Shown: one piece after another, positions 28,731 through 41,032 of the stretch
Numbering within the stretch: the stretch's first letter is position 1
Layout: every line of letters begins with the position of its first letter
Assembly: GCF_003033885.1 (NCBI RefSeq)
Contig: NZ_CP024081.1
Span: 5,040,393 to 5,104,392 of the forward strand
Length of the DNA stretch: 64,000 nt
Direction of reading: 5' to 3'
DNA from: Pseudomonas rhizophila
GTDB taxonomy: Bacteria > Pseudomonadota > Gammaproteobacteria > Pseudomonadales > Pseudomonadaceae
Position numbers and translations under genes: made by a program
The notes under the pieces: model-generated
Seen by the model: only the letters and a program-made list of their open reading frames with translations
Told to the model about the DNA's origin: nothing
The model's database searches: none

Positions 28731-29654
28731 TTCCTTGGGCATGGAGAAGGTGACGTTCTCCTCGCGACCGGACAATTCATCGGCACCGGTTGCCCCCCAG
28801 GCCTGCAGTTGCTGGATCACGCCGCGCACCAACACTTCCGGCGCTGAAGCACCGGCGGTAATGCCGATACGCTCGACGCCGTCAAACCAGCTGCGCTGCA
28901 TGTCTTCAGCGCCGTCGATCAGGTACGCCGGAGTGGACATGCGCTCGGCCAGCTCACGCAGGCGATTGGAGTTGGAGCTGTTCGGGCTACCGACTACCAG
29001 CACGACATCACACTCGTCGGCCAGTTGCTTGACCGCATCCTGACGATTCTGGGTGGCGTAGCAGATGTCATCCTTGCGTGGCCCACCGATGGCCGGGAAG
29101 CGCGCACGCAGGGCGTCGATCACTCGACTGGTATCGTCCATGGACAGGGTGGTCTGGGTGACAAACGCCAGCTTTTCCGGGTTACGCACCTGAAGGGCGG
29201 CGACGTCCTCTTCATCCTCGACCAGGTAGATCGCGCCACCATTGCTGGCGTCGTACTGGCCCATGGTGCCTTCGACTTCCGGATGGCCCTCGTGGCCGAT
29301 CAGGATGCACTCACGACCGTCACGGCTGTAACGGGCCACTTCGATATGGACCTTGGTCACCAAGGGGCAGGTCGCGTCGAATACCTTCAGGCCACGGCCG
29401 GCGGCTTCGGTACGCACTGCCTGGGAAACCCCGTGGGCACTGAAGATCACGATGACGTCGTCTGGCACCTGGTCCAGTTCCTCGACGAAGATCGCCCCGC
29501 GGCTACGCAGGTCTTCGACGACAAATTTGTTGTGGACCACTTCATGGCGCACATAGATGGGCGGCCCGAAGACTTCCAGGGCGCGGTTGACGATTTCGAT
29601 CGCCCGGTCCACGCCGGCGCAGAAGCCACGGGGGTTGGCGAGTTTGATTTGCAT
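28707..29654 (-). CDS. ispH: 4-hydroxy-3-methylbut-2-enyl diphosphate reductase IspH
   Basis: Iron-sulfur enzyme for the last step of the MEP isoprenoid pathway, making IPP and DMAPP. It has 315 residues, with the three cluster cysteines at Cys12 (GFCAGVDRA), Cys96 ([10 protein letters not shown]) and Cys198 ([10 protein letters not shown]), and the catalytic Glu126 ([10 protein letters not shown]). It is read away from fkpB with a REP pair between. Its stop lies inside the end of fimT. Confidence 0.97.
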   Translation of the reverse strand: MQIKLANPRGFCAGVDRAIEIVNRALEVFGPPIYVRHEVVHNKFVVEDLRSRGAIFVEELDQVPDDVIVIFSAHGVSQAVRTEAAGRGLKVFDATCPLVTKVHIEVARYSRDGRECILIGHEGHPEVEGTMGQYDASNGGAIYLVEDEEDVAALQVRNPEKLAFVTQTTLSMDDTSRVIDALRARFPAIGGPRKDDICYATQNRQDAVKQLADECDVVLVVGSPNSSNSNRLRELAERMSTPAYLIDGAEDMQRSWFDGVERIGITAGASAPEVLVRGVIQQLQAWGATGADELSGREENVTFSMPKELRVRSLL

Positions 29655-29669
29655 GCTGTGCCTCGTGTC

Positions 29670-29758
29670 TGTGGGAGCGAGCCTGCTCGCGATGCGGCAG
29701 AACAGTCAACTCGATGGTGGCTGTGATTCAGCCATCGCGAGCAGGCTCGCTCCCACAG
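29670..29758. repeat. REP pair (REPIN)
   Basis: Two inverted GTGGGAGCGAGC-type copies separated by about 38 bp in the fkpB-ispH gap. They would form a large hairpin in the transcript if fkpB and ispH are co-transcribed. Confidence 0.9.
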
Positions 29759-29782
29759 GTATGGTGGGGGCGGTAACTGCCG

Positions 29783-30226
29783 TTAAATCTCAACTGCCTT
29801 GACGTCGATGATTTCCACTTCGAAATTCAAGGTCTTGCCCGCCAACGGATGGTTGAAGTCCACGGTCACCTGGGCGTCGTCGAACGCCTTCACCACGCCC
29901 GGCAGTTCGGTATTGGCCGCATCGTTGAAGATCACCAGCAACCCTTCGGACAGTTCCATGTCCTGGAACTGCGAGCGTGGCATGGTCTGCACGTTTTGCG
30001 GGTTGGGCTGACCAAAGGCGTTTTCCGGTGGAACCACCACGGTGCGCTTGTCACCGGCCTTGAAACCGAAGATCGCCGCCTCGAAGCCCGGCAGCAGGTT
30101 GCCGTCGCCAACCTTGAACACGGCCGGAGCCTTGTCAAAGGTGCTGTCGACGGTGTCGCCGTTTTCCAGGTGCAGGGCGAAGTGAAGCTTCACTTCAGTG
30201 TTTTGAGCGATACGCTGCTCAGTCAT
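29783..30226 (-). CDS. fkpB: FKBP-type peptidyl-prolyl isomerase (SlpA-like)
   Basis: Cytosolic FKBP-type prolyl isomerase of 147 residues of the SlpA/SlyD group, with the flap insert typical of these chaperones. Motifs: VKLHFALHLENGDTVDSTF, FKVGDGNLLPGFEAAIFGF, NHPLAGKTLNFEVEIIDV. No metal-binding His-rich tail is present, separating it from SlyD. The start overlaps the end of lspA by 8 nt. Position after lspA and before ispH is conserved in many gammaproteobacteria. Confidence 0.93.
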   Translation of the reverse strand: MTEQRIAQNTEVKLHFALHLENGDTVDSTFDKAPAVFKVGDGNLLPGFEAAIFGFKAGDKRTVVVPPENAFGQPNPQNVQTMPRSQFQDMELSEGLLVIFNDAANTELPGVVKAFDDAQVTVDFNHPLAGKTLNFEVEIIDVKAVEI

Positions 30227-30740
30227 GGACGGCTTCTCCGGGTTTCTTGCTCTTGAACATGTCCAGGGCGAGCATTACGGCGCCCACGGTGATGGCGCTG
30301 TCGGCAAAGTTGAACGCCGGGAAATACCAGCGGTTCTGCCAATGCACCAGGATGAAATCGATCACGTGGCCCAAGGCAATCCGGTCATAAAGATTGCCCA
30401 GCGCGCCCCCAAGCACCAATGCCAGCGCCACGGCCAGCCAGGTCTCATCGCGACCCAGGCGTTTGAGCCAGACCACCAGCACGCCGCTGACCACGACAGC
30501 GATCAGGGCGAACAGCCAGCGCTGCCAGCCCGAACTGTCGGCCAGGAAGCTGAACGCCGCGCCCGTGTTGTAAGCCAGGGTCCAGCTGAAGTAGTCGGGG
30601 ATGACCACGATCTGCTGGTACATGGTCAGCGAGTTTTCGAAGTGGAACTTGCTGGCCTGGTCAATGACCAGCACCAGCAAGCTCAACCACAGCCAGCTCA
30701 GCCGGCCGAAACGGCTCGCCACGTTAGACGCACTAGGCAT
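30219..30740 (-). CDS. lspA: Lipoprotein signal peptidase LspA
   Basis: Inner-membrane aspartyl protease that removes signal peptides from diacylated prolipoproteins, such as BamD in this window. It has 173 residues, four membrane helices, and the conserved aspartates in [15 protein letters not shown] and [14 protein letters not shown] 30740 (MPSASNV) lies seven bases downstream of the ileS stop; an in-frame start at 30755 would overlap ileS. Confidence 0.95.
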   Translation of the reverse strand: MPSASNVASRFGRLSWLWLSLLVLVIDQASKFHFENSLTMYQQIVVIPDYFSWTLAYNTGAAFSFLADSSGWQRWLFALIAVVVSGVLVVWLKRLGRDETWLAVALALVLGGALGNLYDRIALGHVIDFILVHWQNRWYFPAFNFADSAITVGAVMLALDMFKSKKPGEAVHD

Positions 30741-33564
30741 AGTGACGAACCTCACCAGTGCCGCTGATGTTGTCGACGCAACGGCCGCAGATCTCCGGAT
30801 GCTCCGGATTCACGCCGACGTCTTCGCGGCAGTGCCAGCAACGGGCACACTTGGTGTGGTTCGACTTGACGATCTTCAGCTTCAGGCCGCTGACTTCAGT
30901 GACGACCGCATCGGCCGGCGCCTGCACCAACGGTGCGACACTGGCGGTGGAAGTGATCAGCACGAAACGCAGCTCGTTGCTCAGCTTGGCCAGATCGGCA
31001 CTCAGGGCTTCTTCGGCGTAGAGCGTCACTTCGGCCTGCAGGTTGCCACCGACGGCCTTGGCCGCGCGCTGGATCTCCATTTCCTTGTTGACCGCCGCCT
31101 TGACCGCCATGATCCGGTCCCAATAGGTACGGTCCAGCTCGAAACCTTGCGGCAGTTCGGTCAGGCCTTCGTACCAGGTGTTGAGCATCACCGACTCGTT
31201 GCGCTCGCCCGGCAGGTACTGCCACAGCTCGTCGGCGGTAAATGCCAGGATCGGCGCGATCCAGCGCACCAGCGCTTCGCTGATGTGGAACAGCGCGGTC
31301 TGGCACGAACGGCGCGCCTTGCTGTTGGCGCCAGTGGTGTACTGACGGTCCTTGATGATGTCGAGGTAGAAACCACCCAGCTCCTGCACGCAGAAGTTGT
31401 GGATCTTGGAGTAGACGTTCCAGAAACGGTACTCACCGTAATGCTCCTGCAATTCGCGTTGCAGCAGCAGGGTACGGTCCACGGCCCAGCGGTCCAGCGC
31501 GAGCATTTCTTCGGCCGGCAGCAGGTCGGTGGCCGGGTTGAAACCGGTCAGGTTCGAGAGCAGGAAGCGCGCGGTGTTACGGATCCGCCGGTAGGCGTCC
31601 GCGCTGCGCTGCAGGATCTGCTCGGAAACGGCCATCTCCCCGGAATAGTCGGTGGAGGCGACCCACAAGCGCATGATGTCGGCGCCCAGGGTGTCGTTGA
31701 CCTTCTGCGGGGCGATCACGTTGCCCAGGGACTTGGACATCTTGCGGCCGGACTCATCGACGGTGAAGCCGTGGGTCAGCAACTCGCGATACGGTGCGTG
31801 GTTGTCGATGGCGCAACCGGTCAGCAACGAGGAGTGGAACCAGCCGCGGTGCTGGTCCGAACCTTCCAGGTACAGGTCAGCACGCGGACCGGCTTCATGG
31901 CCCATCGGGTGCGAGCCACGCAGCACATGCCAGTGAGTGGTGCCGGAATCGAACCAGACGTCCAGGGTGTCGCTGATCTTGTCGTACAGCGGCGCTTCGT
32001 CGCCCAACAGTTCGGCGGCGTCCATCTTGAACCAGGCTTCGATGCCTTCGACTTCGACGCGCTTGGCCACCTCTTCCATCAGCTCGACGGTGCGAGGGTG
32101 CAGTTCGCCGCTTTCCTTGTTCAGGAAGAACGGGATCGGTACGCCCCAGTTACGCTGGCGGGAGATGCACCAGTCAGGACGGTTGGCGATCATCGAGTGC
32201 AGCCGCGCCTGGCCCCAGGCCGGCACGAACTTGGTGTCCTCAATGGCTTTGAGGGAGCGCTGGCGCAGGGTGTCGCCAGTGGCTGGCTGCTTGTCCATGC
32301 CGATGAACCACTGCGCGGTGGCGCGGTAGATCAGCGGAGTCTTGTGGCGCCAGCAGTGCATGTAGCTGTGTTCGATGACGGTGGTGTGCAGCAGCGCGCC
32401 GACTTCGGTCAGTTTGTCGACGATGGCCGGGTTGGCTTTCCAGATGAACTGGCCGCCAAAGAACTCCAGCGACGGCACGTACACGCCATTGCTCTGTACC
32501 GGGTTGAGGATGTCGTCGTTGACCATGCCGTACTTCTTGCAGGTCACGAAGTCGTCAACGCCATAGGCCGGCGCGGAGTGAACCACACCAGTGCCTGCGC
32601 CCAGCTCTACGTAGTCGGCCAGGTACACCGGCGACAGGCGGTCATAGAACGGATGACGGAAATTGATCAGTTCCAGCGTCGAACCTGGCGCGGTAGCCAG
32701 CACCGAGCCTTCGAGGTTGTAGCGGGCCAGGCAGGACTCGACCAGTTCTTCGGCCAATACCAGCAGCTTGTCGCCAACATCGACCAGGGCGTAGTTGAAT
32801 TCCGGGTGAACGTTCAACGCCTGGTTGGCCGGGATGGTCCACGGGGTGGTGGTCCAGATCACGATCGACGCCGGTTTGCTCAGCTTGCCCAGGCCGAAAG
32901 CGGCGGCGAGCTTGTCTTCATCGGCGATCGGGAACGCGACGTCGATGGTCGACGACTTCTTGTTTTCGTACTCGACTTCCGCCTCGGCCAAGGCCGAACC
33001 GCAATCGAAGCACCAGTTCACGGGCTTGAGGCCCTTGAACACAAAGCCGCCCTCGACGATTTTCGCCAAGGCCCGGATTTCGCCGGCTTCGTTTTTGAAG
33101 TCCATGGTCTTGTAAGGGTTGGCGAAGTCGCCCAGCACGCCGAGGCGGATGAATTCGGACTTCTGCCCTTCGATCTGCTCGGTGGCGTAGGCACGACACA
33201 ATTCGCGAGTCTTGTCCGCGCCCAGGTTCTTGCCGTGGGTCACTTCAACCTTGTGCTCGATCGGCAGGCCATGGCAATCCCAGCCCGGGATATACGGCGC
33301 GTCGAAACCCGACAGGGTCTTGGAGCGCACGATCATGTCCTTGAGAATCTTGTTCAACGCGTGACCGATGTGGATCGTGCCGTTGGCGTACGGAGGGCCG
33401 TCGTGCAGGACGAACTTCGGACGATCCTTGCCAATCTCGCGCAACTTTCCGTACAGGCCAATGCTGTCCCAACGCTGCAGAATCTGTGGTTCGCGCTGAG
33501 GCAGGCCGGCCTTCATAGGGAAGGCGGTGTCCGGAAGGTTTAGCGTGGCTTTATAGTCGGTCAT
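30733..33564 (-). CDS. ileS: Isoleucyl-tRNA synthetase
   Basis: Class I aminoacyl-tRNA synthetase of 943 residues, charging tRNA-Ile and editing valine. HIGH-type motif [16 protein letters not shown] is near residue 60, KMSKSLGN in the catalytic C-lobe, and a C-terminal zinc finger (CARCWHC ... CGRC). The length is usual for the bacterial type. It sits 13 nt downstream of ribF and next to lspA, the conserved ribF-ileS-lspA order. Confidence 0.98.
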   Translation of the reverse strand: MTDYKATLNLPDTAFPMKAGLPQREPQILQRWDSIGLYGKLREIGKDRPKFVLHDGPPYANGTIHIGHALNKILKDMIVRSKTLSGFDAPYIPGWDCHGLPIEHKVEVTHGKNLGADKTRELCRAYATEQIEGQKSEFIRLGVLGDFANPYKTMDFKNEAGEIRALAKIVEGGFVFKGLKPVNWCFDCGSALAEAEVEYENKKSSTIDVAFPIADEDKLAAAFGLGKLSKPASIVIWTTTPWTIPANQALNVHPEFNYALVDVGDKLLVLAEELVESCLARYNLEGSVLATAPGSTLELINFRHPFYDRLSPVYLADYVELGAGTGVVHSAPAYGVDDFVTCKKYGMVNDDILNPVQSNGVYVPSLEFFGGQFIWKANPAIVDKLTEVGALLHTTVIEHSYMHCWRHKTPLIYRATAQWFIGMDKQPATGDTLRQRSLKAIEDTKFVPAWGQARLHSMIANRPDWCISRQRNWGVPIPFFLNKESGELHPRTVELMEEVAKRVEVEGIEAWFKMDAAELLGDEAPLYDKISDTLDVWFDSGTTHWHVLRGSHPMGHEAGPRADLYLEGSDQHRGWFHSSLLTGCAIDNHAPYRELLTHGFTVDESGRKMSKSLGNVIAPQKVNDTLGADIMRLWVASTDYSGEMAVSEQILQRSADAYRRIRNTARFLLSNLTGFNPATDLLPAEEMLALDRWAVDRTLLLQRELQEHYGEYRFWNVYSKIHNFCVQELGGFYLDIIKDRQYTTGANSKARRSCQTALFHISEALVRWIAPILAFTADELWQYLPGERNESVMLNTWYEGLTELPQGFELDRTYWDRIMAVKAAVNKEMEIQRAAKAVGGNLQAEVTLYAEEALSADLAKLSNELRFVLITSTASVAPLVQAPADAVVTEVSGLKLKIVKSNHTKCARCWHCREDVGVNPEHPEICGRCVDNISGTGEVRHYA

Positions 33565-33577
33565 TTAAGGCTCTTCA

Positions 33578-34516
33578 TTAGCGATTGGCGCTGGTTGCGA
33601 CAAGGGCACGGGCGGCGGCGATATCTGCATGGATCGCCGTCTTGAGCGCCTCCAGAGAGGCAAAACGCTGCTCTTCACGCAGCTTTTGGTGGAAAACCAC
33701 CGTCAAACGCCGGTCATACAGATCGCCGGCAAAATCCAGAACATGTACTTCGAGGTGGGCCTTGCCATCCCCTTGGACCGTGGGCCGGACGCCGATATTG
33801 GCGACACCGGGCCAGGTCTTGCCGTCGATCTCGACACTCACCAGGAACACCCCGGTCAGCGGTACACGACGACGCTTGAGTTGCACGTTGGCCGTCGGCG
33901 TGCCCAGTTGGCGCGCCAGTTTCTGCCCGTGCAGGATCCGTCCGGCAATCCGGTATGGCCGGCCGAGCAAACGCTCGGCCAATTCGAAGTCGGCAGCCGC
34001 CAGGGCATTGCGGACCTGGGTACTGCTGACGCGCATGCCATCCATCTCGACGGTCTGCGCCGCTTCGACGGTAAAGCCCCGGGCCTTGCCGGCCTGTTGC
34101 AGGTAATCGAAATCCCCTGCCCGGTCGCAGCCGAAACGGAAATCATCACCGACTTCCAGATGTTTTATGTCCAGACCGCCCACCAGGATGGTCTCGACGA
34201 ATTCGGCGGCACTGAGTTTGCTCAGGCGCTGATTGAAGGCCAGGCACAAGACCCGGTCGACGCCTTCGGCGGCCAGCAGATGCAGCTTGTCCCGCAGCCG
34301 GGCCAGACGGGCCGGCGCGGTGTCCGGGGCGAAAAACTCCCGGGGTTGCGGCTCGAAGATCACCACGCAACTGGGCACGCCCAATTCCTGGGCACGCTCG
34401 CGCAACCGCGCCAGGATAGCCTGGTGGCCACGGTGAACACCGTCAAAGTTGCCAATAGTGGCGACACAGCCCCGATGCTGGGGGCGCAGGTTGTGGAGGC
34501 CTCGAACCAGCTGCAT
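33578..34516 (-). CDS. ribF: Bifunctional riboflavin kinase / FAD synthetase
   Basis: Converts riboflavin to FMN and FAD. It has 312 residues: the N-terminal nucleotidyltransferase domain begins ATIGNFDGVHRGHQ, and the C-terminal riboflavin kinase domain carries LGTPTANVQL. ATG 34516 (MQLVRGLHNLRP) gives the family start; codons further upstream (34591) give an unrelated extension. It lies between murJ and ileS on the same strand. Confidence 0.95.
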   Translation of the reverse strand: MQLVRGLHNLRPQHRGCVATIGNFDGVHRGHQAILARLRERAQELGVPSCVVIFEPQPREFFAPDTAPARLARLRDKLHLLAAEGVDRVLCLAFNQRLSKLSAAEFVETILVGGLDIKHLEVGDDFRFGCDRAGDFDYLQQAGKARGFTVEAAQTVEMDGMRVSSTQVRNALAAADFELAERLLGRPYRIAGRILHGQKLARQLGTPTANVQLKRRRVPLTGVFLVSVEIDGKTWPGVANIGVRPTVQGDGKAHLEVHVLDFAGDLYDRRLTVVFHQKLREEQRFASLEALKTAIHADIAAARALVATSANR

Positions 34517-34646
34517 AACGCGCTTCTTGCTCATAAAGTGGCCGATTATAACCACACCCGGCGGCCGACGACAGGCAACACCGTAACCCAAAGTGATCGA
34601 GCCGACAAAACCACTGCCCGGCCCGGGATTATCGAGGGTAAACCCC

Positions 34647-36185
34647 TCAGCTCAAGCCCTTGCGGTTGAAGTCGCGCAGGCGAAAGCCCATCAGCAGCAG
34701 CATGCCGAAATACGCCACCACACCCGCCGCGACCAGTACACCCAGGCGCAGGAAACGCTCGAGCATCTGTCCTTCACCCCAGGCTGGCATGAAATGCATC
34801 GCCCCCAGCAGCACCGCCGACATCACCCCCACGGCCACCAGCAGCTTGAGGCCGAACTTGCCCCAGCCCGGCTGCGGCTGATACATCTTCTGCTTGCGCA
34901 GTTGGTAAAACAGCAGCCCGGCGTTGAGGCACGCGCCGGCACTGATCGCCAGGGCCAGGCCAGCGTGGGCCAGCGGGCCGATCAGCAACAGGTTGAACAA
35001 TTGGGTCATCACCAGGGTAAAAATGGCGATTTTCACCGGCGTGCGAATGTTCTGCTGGGCGTAGAAGCCTGGCGCCAGCACCTTGATCACAATGATCCCG
35101 AGCAAGCCCACCGAGTAAGCGATCAGCGCACGCTGGGTCATCAGCGCGTCAAAAGCGTTGAACTGGCCGTACTGGAACAACGAGACGGTCAGCGGCTCGG
35201 CCAGGATGCCCAGCGCCAGGGCACAAGGCAACACCAGCACGAAGCACAGGCGCAGGCCCCAGTCGAGGATGCGCGAGTACTCCTGGCGGTCCTGGCTGGC
35301 GTAAGTCTTGGCCAGGGTCGGCAACAGGATCGTGCCCAGGGCCACGCCCAACACACCGGACGGCAACTCCATGAGGCGGTCGGCGTAGTACATCCACGAC
35401 ACCGAGCCGGCCACCAGGAACGAGGCGAAAATGGTGTTGATGATCAGGGAAATCTGACTCACCGAAACCCCGAGGATCGCCGGCAACATCTGCTTCATCA
35501 CCCGCCACACGCCGCTGTCGCGCAGATTCAGGCGCGGCAGCACCAGCATGCCGATTTTCTTCAGGTGAGGCAGCTGATACAGCAACTGCGCCAGGCCACC
35601 CACCAGCACCGCCCAACCAAGTGCCATCACCGGCGGGTCGAAGTACGGTGTCAGGAACACCGCAAAGACGATCATGCTGACGTTGAGCAGGGTCGGCACG
35701 AAGGCTGGCACCGAGAAACGGTTCCAGGTATTGAGGATCGCCCCGGCCAGGGACGACAGGGAAATCAGCAATATATAAGGAAAGGTCACCCGCAACAGGT
35801 CCGAGGTGAGCTGGAATTTTTCCGGGGTATCGGTAAAACCCGGAGCCGTGGCCCAGATCACCCAGGGCGCGGCGAGCATGCCGGCGACCGTAACCAGCGC
35901 CAGCACCAGCGTCAGCAAACCCGTGACGTAGGCAATGAACGTGCGGGTCGCTTCGTCGCCTTTCTGGCTTTTATATTCCGCCAGGATCGGTACGAAGGCT
36001 TGGGAAAACGCCCCTTCGGCGAAGATTCGCCGCAACAGATTGGGCAACTTGAAGGCGATGAAGAAGGCGTCGGTGGCCATCCCGGCACCGAATATCCGAG
36101 CGATCAGCGTGTCACGAACGAACCCCAGGACGCGTGAAAGCATCGTGATAGAGCTGACGGCAGCCAACGATTTGAGCAGATTCAT
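34647..36185 (-). CDS. murJ: Lipid II flippase MurJ
   Basis: MOP-superfamily transporter moving lipid II across the inner membrane for peptidoglycan synthesis. It has 512 residues, about 14 hydrophobic helices, and MurJ landmarks such as [19 protein letters not shown] near the N-terminus and [14 protein letters not shown]. It is the first gene of the murJ-ribF-ileS-lspA-fkpB run and diverges from rpsT, a conserved gammaproteobacterial arrangement. Confidence 0.96.
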   Translation of the reverse strand: MNLLKSLAAVSSITMLSRVLGFVRDTLIARIFGAGMATDAFFIAFKLPNLLRRIFAEGAFSQAFVPILAEYKSQKGDEATRTFIAYVTGLLTLVLALVTVAGMLAAPWVIWATAPGFTDTPEKFQLTSDLLRVTFPYILLISLSSLAGAILNTWNRFSVPAFVPTLLNVSMIVFAVFLTPYFDPPVMALGWAVLVGGLAQLLYQLPHLKKIGMLVLPRLNLRDSGVWRVMKQMLPAILGVSVSQISLIINTIFASFLVAGSVSWMYYADRLMELPSGVLGVALGTILLPTLAKTYASQDRQEYSRILDWGLRLCFVLVLPCALALGILAEPLTVSLFQYGQFNAFDALMTQRALIAYSVGLLGIIVIKVLAPGFYAQQNIRTPVKIAIFTLVMTQLFNLLLIGPLAHAGLALAISAGACLNAGLLFYQLRKQKMYQPQPGWGKFGLKLLVAVGVMSAVLLGAMHFMPAWGEGQMLERFLRLGVLVAAGVVAYFGMLLLMGFRLRDFNRKGLS

Positions 36186-36357
36186 GAAAAGAGTTTTTGC
36201 CTGTCGATAAACAGCAGGCGAACAACGCGCCCACTTATGCGATACTCCGCGCCGCTAAACAGTGCAGAGCCAAAGCCCGCGAGTTTACAGGTCGCACGCC
36301 GGAAAGAAATCATCCGGTGCGTTGTACCTGCCATTCAGCGGAACGCGTCACCCGCCC

Positions 36358-36386
36358 TTGACAAGACATCAACTCATCGGCATGAT
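36358..36386 (+). promoter_or_regulatory. Sigma-70 promoter of rpsT
   Basis: Perfect -35 TTGACA (36358-36363), 17-bp spacer and -10 CATGAT (36381-36386), about 50 bp upstream of the rpsT start. The region 36186-36357 between murJ and this promoter shows no gene. Confidence 0.65.
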
Positions 36387-36439
36387 TCGCGGCCTATTTT
36401 GTTTGCTATTTCCTAAAAAGTCTTTCGAGGAGCTCGACG

Positions 36440-36718
36440 GTGGCCAACACACCTTCCGCCAAAAAACGTGCAAAACAGGCTGAGAAGCGTCGCAGCCACA
36501 ACGCCAGCCTGCGTTCCATGGTCCGTACCTACATCAAAAACGTAGTTAAGGCCATCGACGCAAAAGACGCTGAAAAAGCACAAGCTGCTTACGTTCTGGC
36601 TGTGCCAGTTATCGACCGTATGGCCGATAAAGGCATCATCCACAAGAACAAGGCTGCTCGCCATAAGAGCCGCCTGAATGGCCACGTAAAGGCCCTGAAC
36701 GTTGCCGCTGCTGCCTAA
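36440..36718 (+). CDS. rpsT: 30S ribosomal protein S20
   Basis: Primary 16S rRNA-binding protein of the small subunit, 92 residues, Lys/Arg/Ala-rich with the N-terminal signature [17 protein letters not shown]. The start is GTG 36440 with GAGGAGC upstream. It is monocistronic with its own promoter and terminator. S20 regulates its own translation in E. coli; I cannot see that from the sequence here. Confidence 0.97.
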   Translation: MANTPSAKKRAKQAEKRRSHNASLRSMVRTYIKNVVKAIDAKDAEKAQAAYVLAVPVIDRMADKGIIHKNKAARHKSRLNGHVKALNVAAAA

Positions 36719-36732
36719 GCGACGCGCTCGTT

Positions 36733-36760
36733 AAAAAACCGACCTTAGGGTCGGTTTTTT
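36733..36760 (+). terminator. Terminator of rpsT
   Basis: AAAAAACCGACC-TTAG-GGTCGGTTTTTT: perfect stem, 4-nt loop, A-rich and T-rich flanks, so it may work in both directions. Confidence 0.95.
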
Positions 36761-36795
36761 ATTGCCTGGGATTTACCACACATACCGCAAAAAAA

Positions 36796-36883
36796 TGTGG
36801 GAGCGAGCCTGCTCGCGATAGCTGACTAACACTCAATACAAGTTGACTGTTATATAGCTATCGCGAGCAGGCTCGCTCCCACA
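36796..36883. repeat. REP pair (REPIN)
   Basis: Inverted GTGGGAGCGAGC-type REP copies about 40 bp apart, between the convergent rpsT and creA genes. Confidence 0.9.
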
Positions 36884-36900
36884 CTGGGATTTGCCTCAGG

Positions 36901-37365
36901 TTATTGGGTACGAGCCCACGGCAGGATCGGGATCGCCGTCACCGCATTCTGCGGACTGCCTTCGATCACACGGTCGCTGTAGACCAGGTACACCAGCGTA
37001 TTACGCTTCTTGTCGAGGAAGCGCACCACCTGCATGGTCTTGAATACCAACGACGTGCGCTCCCTGAACACCTCCTCGCCGTCCTTGAGCTCCCCCTTGA
37101 AGCTGATGGGGCCGACCTGGCGGCAGGCAATGGATGCCTCGGCGCGATCCTCAGCCAGACCCAGGCCGCCCTTCACACCACCGGTCTTGGCCCGGGACAG
37201 ATAACACGTCACCCCGTCCACCTTCGGATCATCGAAGGCCTCAACGACGATCCGGTCATTTGGCCCGACAAACTTGAACACCGTCGACACTTGGCCAATT
37301 TCCTCGGCCGAGGCCAGCAGCGGCAATGCCACCAGCAAGCCGATCAATCCTTTTGCCAAACCCAT
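36901..37365 (-). CDS. creA: CreA family periplasmic protein
   Basis: Protein of 154 residues with an N-terminal signal peptide ([20 protein letters not shown], cleavage near Ala20) and the CreA family core ([48 protein letters not shown]). The molecular function of CreA is unknown. AAGGA lies before ATG 37365. It starts 9 nt after the proB stop, so it is likely co-transcribed with proB. Confidence 0.9.
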   Translation of the reverse strand: MGLAKGLIGLLVALPLLASAEEIGQVSTVFKFVGPNDRIVVEAFDDPKVDGVTCYLSRAKTGGVKGGLGLAEDRAEASIACRQVGPISFKGELKDGEEVFRERTSLVFKTMQVVRFLDKKRNTLVYLVYSDRVIEGSPQNAVTAIPILPWARTQ

Positions 37366-37374
37366 GATTTTTCC

Positions 37375-38493
37375 TTAGACGAGAATCAGGTTGTCACGGT
37401 GAACCAGCTCTGGCTCGGCCATGTAACCCAACAGACCGACAATCGCATCAGACGATTGACCGATGATTTTTTGTGCTTCGAGCGCGCTGTAGTTGGCCAG
37501 GCCGCGAGCGATTTCGCGACCATCCGGCGCCACGCACACCACCATTTCGCCGCGACGAAAACTGCCCTGGACCAGCTTCACGCCCACCGGCAGCAGACTT
37601 TTATTGCCTTGGGACAGCGCCGACACCGCCCCCGCATCCAGCACCAGCGTGCCACGGGTTTGCAGATGCCCGGCCAGCCATTGCTTGCGCGCCGCCAGCA
37701 TGCCGCGCTCAGGGGACAACAATGTGCCGATGCGCTCGCCCGCCTTCAGGCGATCCAGCACTCGCTCCAGCCGACCACCGACAATGATGGTGTGAGCCCC
37801 GGAGCGAGCAGCCAGACGGGCGGCGCGCAGCTTGGTCTGCATGCCGCCACGCCCCAGCGCACCACCGGTACCGCCTGCCACCGCGTCCAGCGCCGGATCA
37901 TCGGCACGGGCTTCGTAGATCAGCTTGGCATCAGGATTGTTGCGCGGGTCGGCGTCGAACATGCCGTCGCGATCCGTGAGAATCACCAGCAGGTCCGCTT
38001 CCACCAGGTTCGCCACTAACGCGGCCAGGGTGTCGTTGTCGCCGAAACGAATCTCGTCGGTAACCACAGTGTCGTTTTCGTTGATCACCGGGATGACTTT
38101 CAGCTCGACCAGCGCCCGCAAGGTACTGCGGGCATTGAGGTAGCGCTTGCGGTCGGACAGGTCGTCATGAGTCAGCAGGATCTGCGCCGTATGGCGACCG
38201 TGCTCGGCAAAGCTCGACTCCCAGGCCTGCACCAGCCCCATCTGACCGATGGCGGCAGCGGCCTGCAACTCGTGCATCGCGCTGGGTCGCGATGTCCAGC
38301 CCAACCGGCTCATGCCAGCGGCTACAGCCCCCGAAGAGACCAAGACCAGTTCGACGCCAGCCTCATGCAAAGCCACCATCTGCTCGACCCACACCGCCAT
38401 TGCCTTGCGATCCAGGCCCTTGCCATCCGCCGTCAGCAATGCGCTGCCGATCTTCACGACCCAGCGCTGCGCACCCGTCACCTTGCTCCGCAT
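37375..38493 (-). CDS. proB: Glutamate 5-kinase
   Basis: First enzyme of proline biosynthesis, phosphorylating glutamate; feedback-inhibited by proline in the family. It has 372 residues: an amino-acid kinase domain ([46 protein letters not shown]) and a C-terminal PUA domain. ATG 38493 (MRSKVTG) gives the usual Pseudomonas length; a preceding ATG at 38496 is equally open. It is separated from obgE by a REP pair and a terminator. Confidence 0.95.
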   Translation of the reverse strand: MRSKVTGAQRWVVKIGSALLTADGKGLDRKAMAVWVEQMVALHEAGVELVLVSSGAVAAGMSRLGWTSRPSAMHELQAAAAIGQMGLVQAWESSFAEHGRHTAQILLTHDDLSDRKRYLNARSTLRALVELKVIPVINENDTVVTDEIRFGDNDTLAALVANLVEADLLVILTDRDGMFDADPRNNPDAKLIYEARADDPALDAVAGGTGGALGRGGMQTKLRAARLAARSGAHTIIVGGRLERVLDRLKAGERIGTLLSPERGMLAARKQWLAGHLQTRGTLVLDAGAVSALSQGNKSLLPVGVKLVQGSFRRGEMVVCVAPDGREIARGLANYSALEAQKIIGQSSDAIVGLLGYMAEPELVHRDNLILV

Positions 38494-38571
38494 CATCTTC
38501 AACCTTTGCCAGCGAACGGCGCGACCCAGCACCGCCCATGGGATTATTCGTATTTGCGTTTTACAGATACC

Positions 38572-38596
38572 AAAACGCCGCTCGAATGAGCGGCGC
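38572..38596 (-). terminator. Terminator downstream of obgE
   Basis: CGCCGCTC-ATTC-GAGCGGCG stem followed by TTTTGG on the minus strand. It lies beyond the REP pair after obgE and upstream of proB. Confidence 0.7.
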
Positions 38597-38646
38597 CTTG
38601 GAAACCGGCTGGTTGCGATGATAACACCGCGCTGAAACACTTAAAC

Positions 38647-38737
38647 CTGTGGGAGCGAGCTTGCTCGCGATTGCATTGGGTCAGCAATATTGATACCGGC
38701 TGTCACACCGCTATCGCGAGCAAGCTCGCTCCCACAG
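38647..38737. repeat. REP pair (REPIN)
   Basis: Inverted GTGGGAGCGAGC-type copies with TTGCTCG variant centres, about 40 bp apart, downstream of obgE. Confidence 0.9.
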
Positions 38738-38771
38738 GTCCTGGCTTCAACTGAGTGACATCAGCACACGA

Positions 38772-40127
<1,356 letters not shown>

Positions 40128-40141
40128 TCACCCCACAAACG

Positions 40142-40170
40142 AAAAAGCCCCGTCGCAAGACAGGGCTTTT
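40142..40170 (-). terminator. Terminator of rplU-rpmA
   Basis: Stem AAAAGCCC / GGGCTTTT with a short loop, 16 nt past the rpmA stop, ending in T residues on the minus strand. Confidence 0.85.
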
Positions 40171-40185
40171 CCAGCGGTCTCGCAA

Positions 40186-40443
40186 TTAAGCTGCGATAAC
40201 GCTTACGTAACGACGACCGAAGGCGCCTTTTACTTCGAACTTGATCACGCCTTCGACTTTAGCGAAGAGGGTGTGATCCTTACCCATGCCTACGCCGTAG
40301 CCAGCGTGGAATTGGGTGCCGCGCTGACGCACGATGATGTTGCCCGCTTTGATAGCCTGGCCGCCATACATCTTGACGCCAAGGCGTTTGGCTTCTGAGT
40401 CGCGACCGTTACGGGTACTACCACCAGCTTTTTTGTGTGCCAT
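40186..40443 (-). CDS. rpmA: 50S ribosomal protein L27
   Basis: Ribosomal protein near the peptidyl transferase centre, 85 residues, with the canonical N-terminus [29 protein letters not shown] precedes ATG 40443. It follows rplU by 35 nt in the standard rplU-rpmA operon and is followed by its own terminator. Confidence 0.98.
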   Translation of the reverse strand: MAHKKAGGSTRNGRDSEAKRLGVKMYGGQAIKAGNIIVRQRGTQFHAGYGVGMGKDHTLFAKVEGVIKFEVKGAFGRRYVSVIAA

Positions 40444-40478
40444 GAGTTCAATTCTCCTAGTGAGGAATTAGGCTGAAA

Positions 40479-40793
40479 TTAAGCCTGAATACCGGTGATT
40501 TTGATCTCGGTGTACCACTGGCGGTGGCCCATACGCTTCATGTGGTGCTTACGGCGACGGAACTTGATGATGCGGACTTTATCGTGACGACCTTGGGAGA
40601 TCACTTCAGCCACAACGGTAGCGCCAGCAACGACTGGAGCGCCGATATTCACGTCATCGCCATTGGCGACCAACAGAACGCGATCAAAAGTCACGGATTC
40701 GCCAGTAGCGATTTCCAGTTTTTCGATCTTCAGGTATTCACCTGGGGCGACCTTGTATTGCTTGCCACCAGTAACAATTACTGCGTACGACAT
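40479..40793 (-). CDS. rplU: 50S ribosomal protein L21
   Basis: Ribosomal protein of 104 residues ([26 protein letters not shown]), binding 23S rRNA together with L20. ATG 40793 is the family start; the open frame to 41009 upstream is not homologous. It is divergent from ispB; a near-consensus promoter on the minus strand lies at 40925-40953. Confidence 0.98.
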   Translation of the reverse strand: MSYAVIVTGGKQYKVAPGEYLKIEKLEIATGESVTFDRVLLVANGDDVNIGAPVVAGATVVAEVISQGRHDKVRIIKFRRRKHHMKRMGHRQWYTEIKITGIQA

Positions 40794-40924
40794 GGTATTT
40801 CTCCGATAATCCTGCTCACCCAGCGCTTTATAAGAAGAGGTATTGGCTGGCATGGCTGCATGGGCTGGAAGGCCCGGATGCAATTGCGTAAGGCAGGTGC
40901 TGCCCAGGAAGTTCAGGGTGCGCG

Positions 40925-40953
40925 ATTGTACGCAAGCCGCAAGCGCCTTGCAA
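40925..40953 (-). promoter_or_regulatory. Sigma-70 promoter of rplU-rpmA
   Basis: On the minus strand -35 TTGCAA (40948-40953), 17-bp spacer, -10 TACAAT (40925-40930), then GC-rich CGCGC, typical of ribosomal genes. Leader about 125 nt. Confidence 0.7.
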
Positions 40954-40971
40954 GAGGCCGTCCATCGCGCC

Positions 40972-41000
40972 TTGACAGGCCCAGGCGTGGGTCCTAGCAT
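40972..41000 (+). promoter_or_regulatory. Sigma-70 promoter of ispB
   Basis: -35 TTGACA (40972-40977), 17-bp spacer, -10 TAGCAT (40995-41000), 32 bp upstream of the ispB ATG. The -35 is 18 bp from that of the divergent rplU promoter. Confidence 0.75.
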
Positions 41001-41032
41001 GCCGCGCAACCCTTCTGGAGCACCTGTCGCTG

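Noticed and set aside
30601..33543. 980-codon open frame opposite ileS
   Set aside because: Mirror of the ileS frame; composition typical of antisense of GC-rich genes and no domain recognisable.
34593..36137. 514-codon frame opposite murJ, rich in Gln/His/Arg
   Set aside because: Antisense artefact over a transmembrane gene (hydrophobic codons read backwards give Gln/His/Asn).
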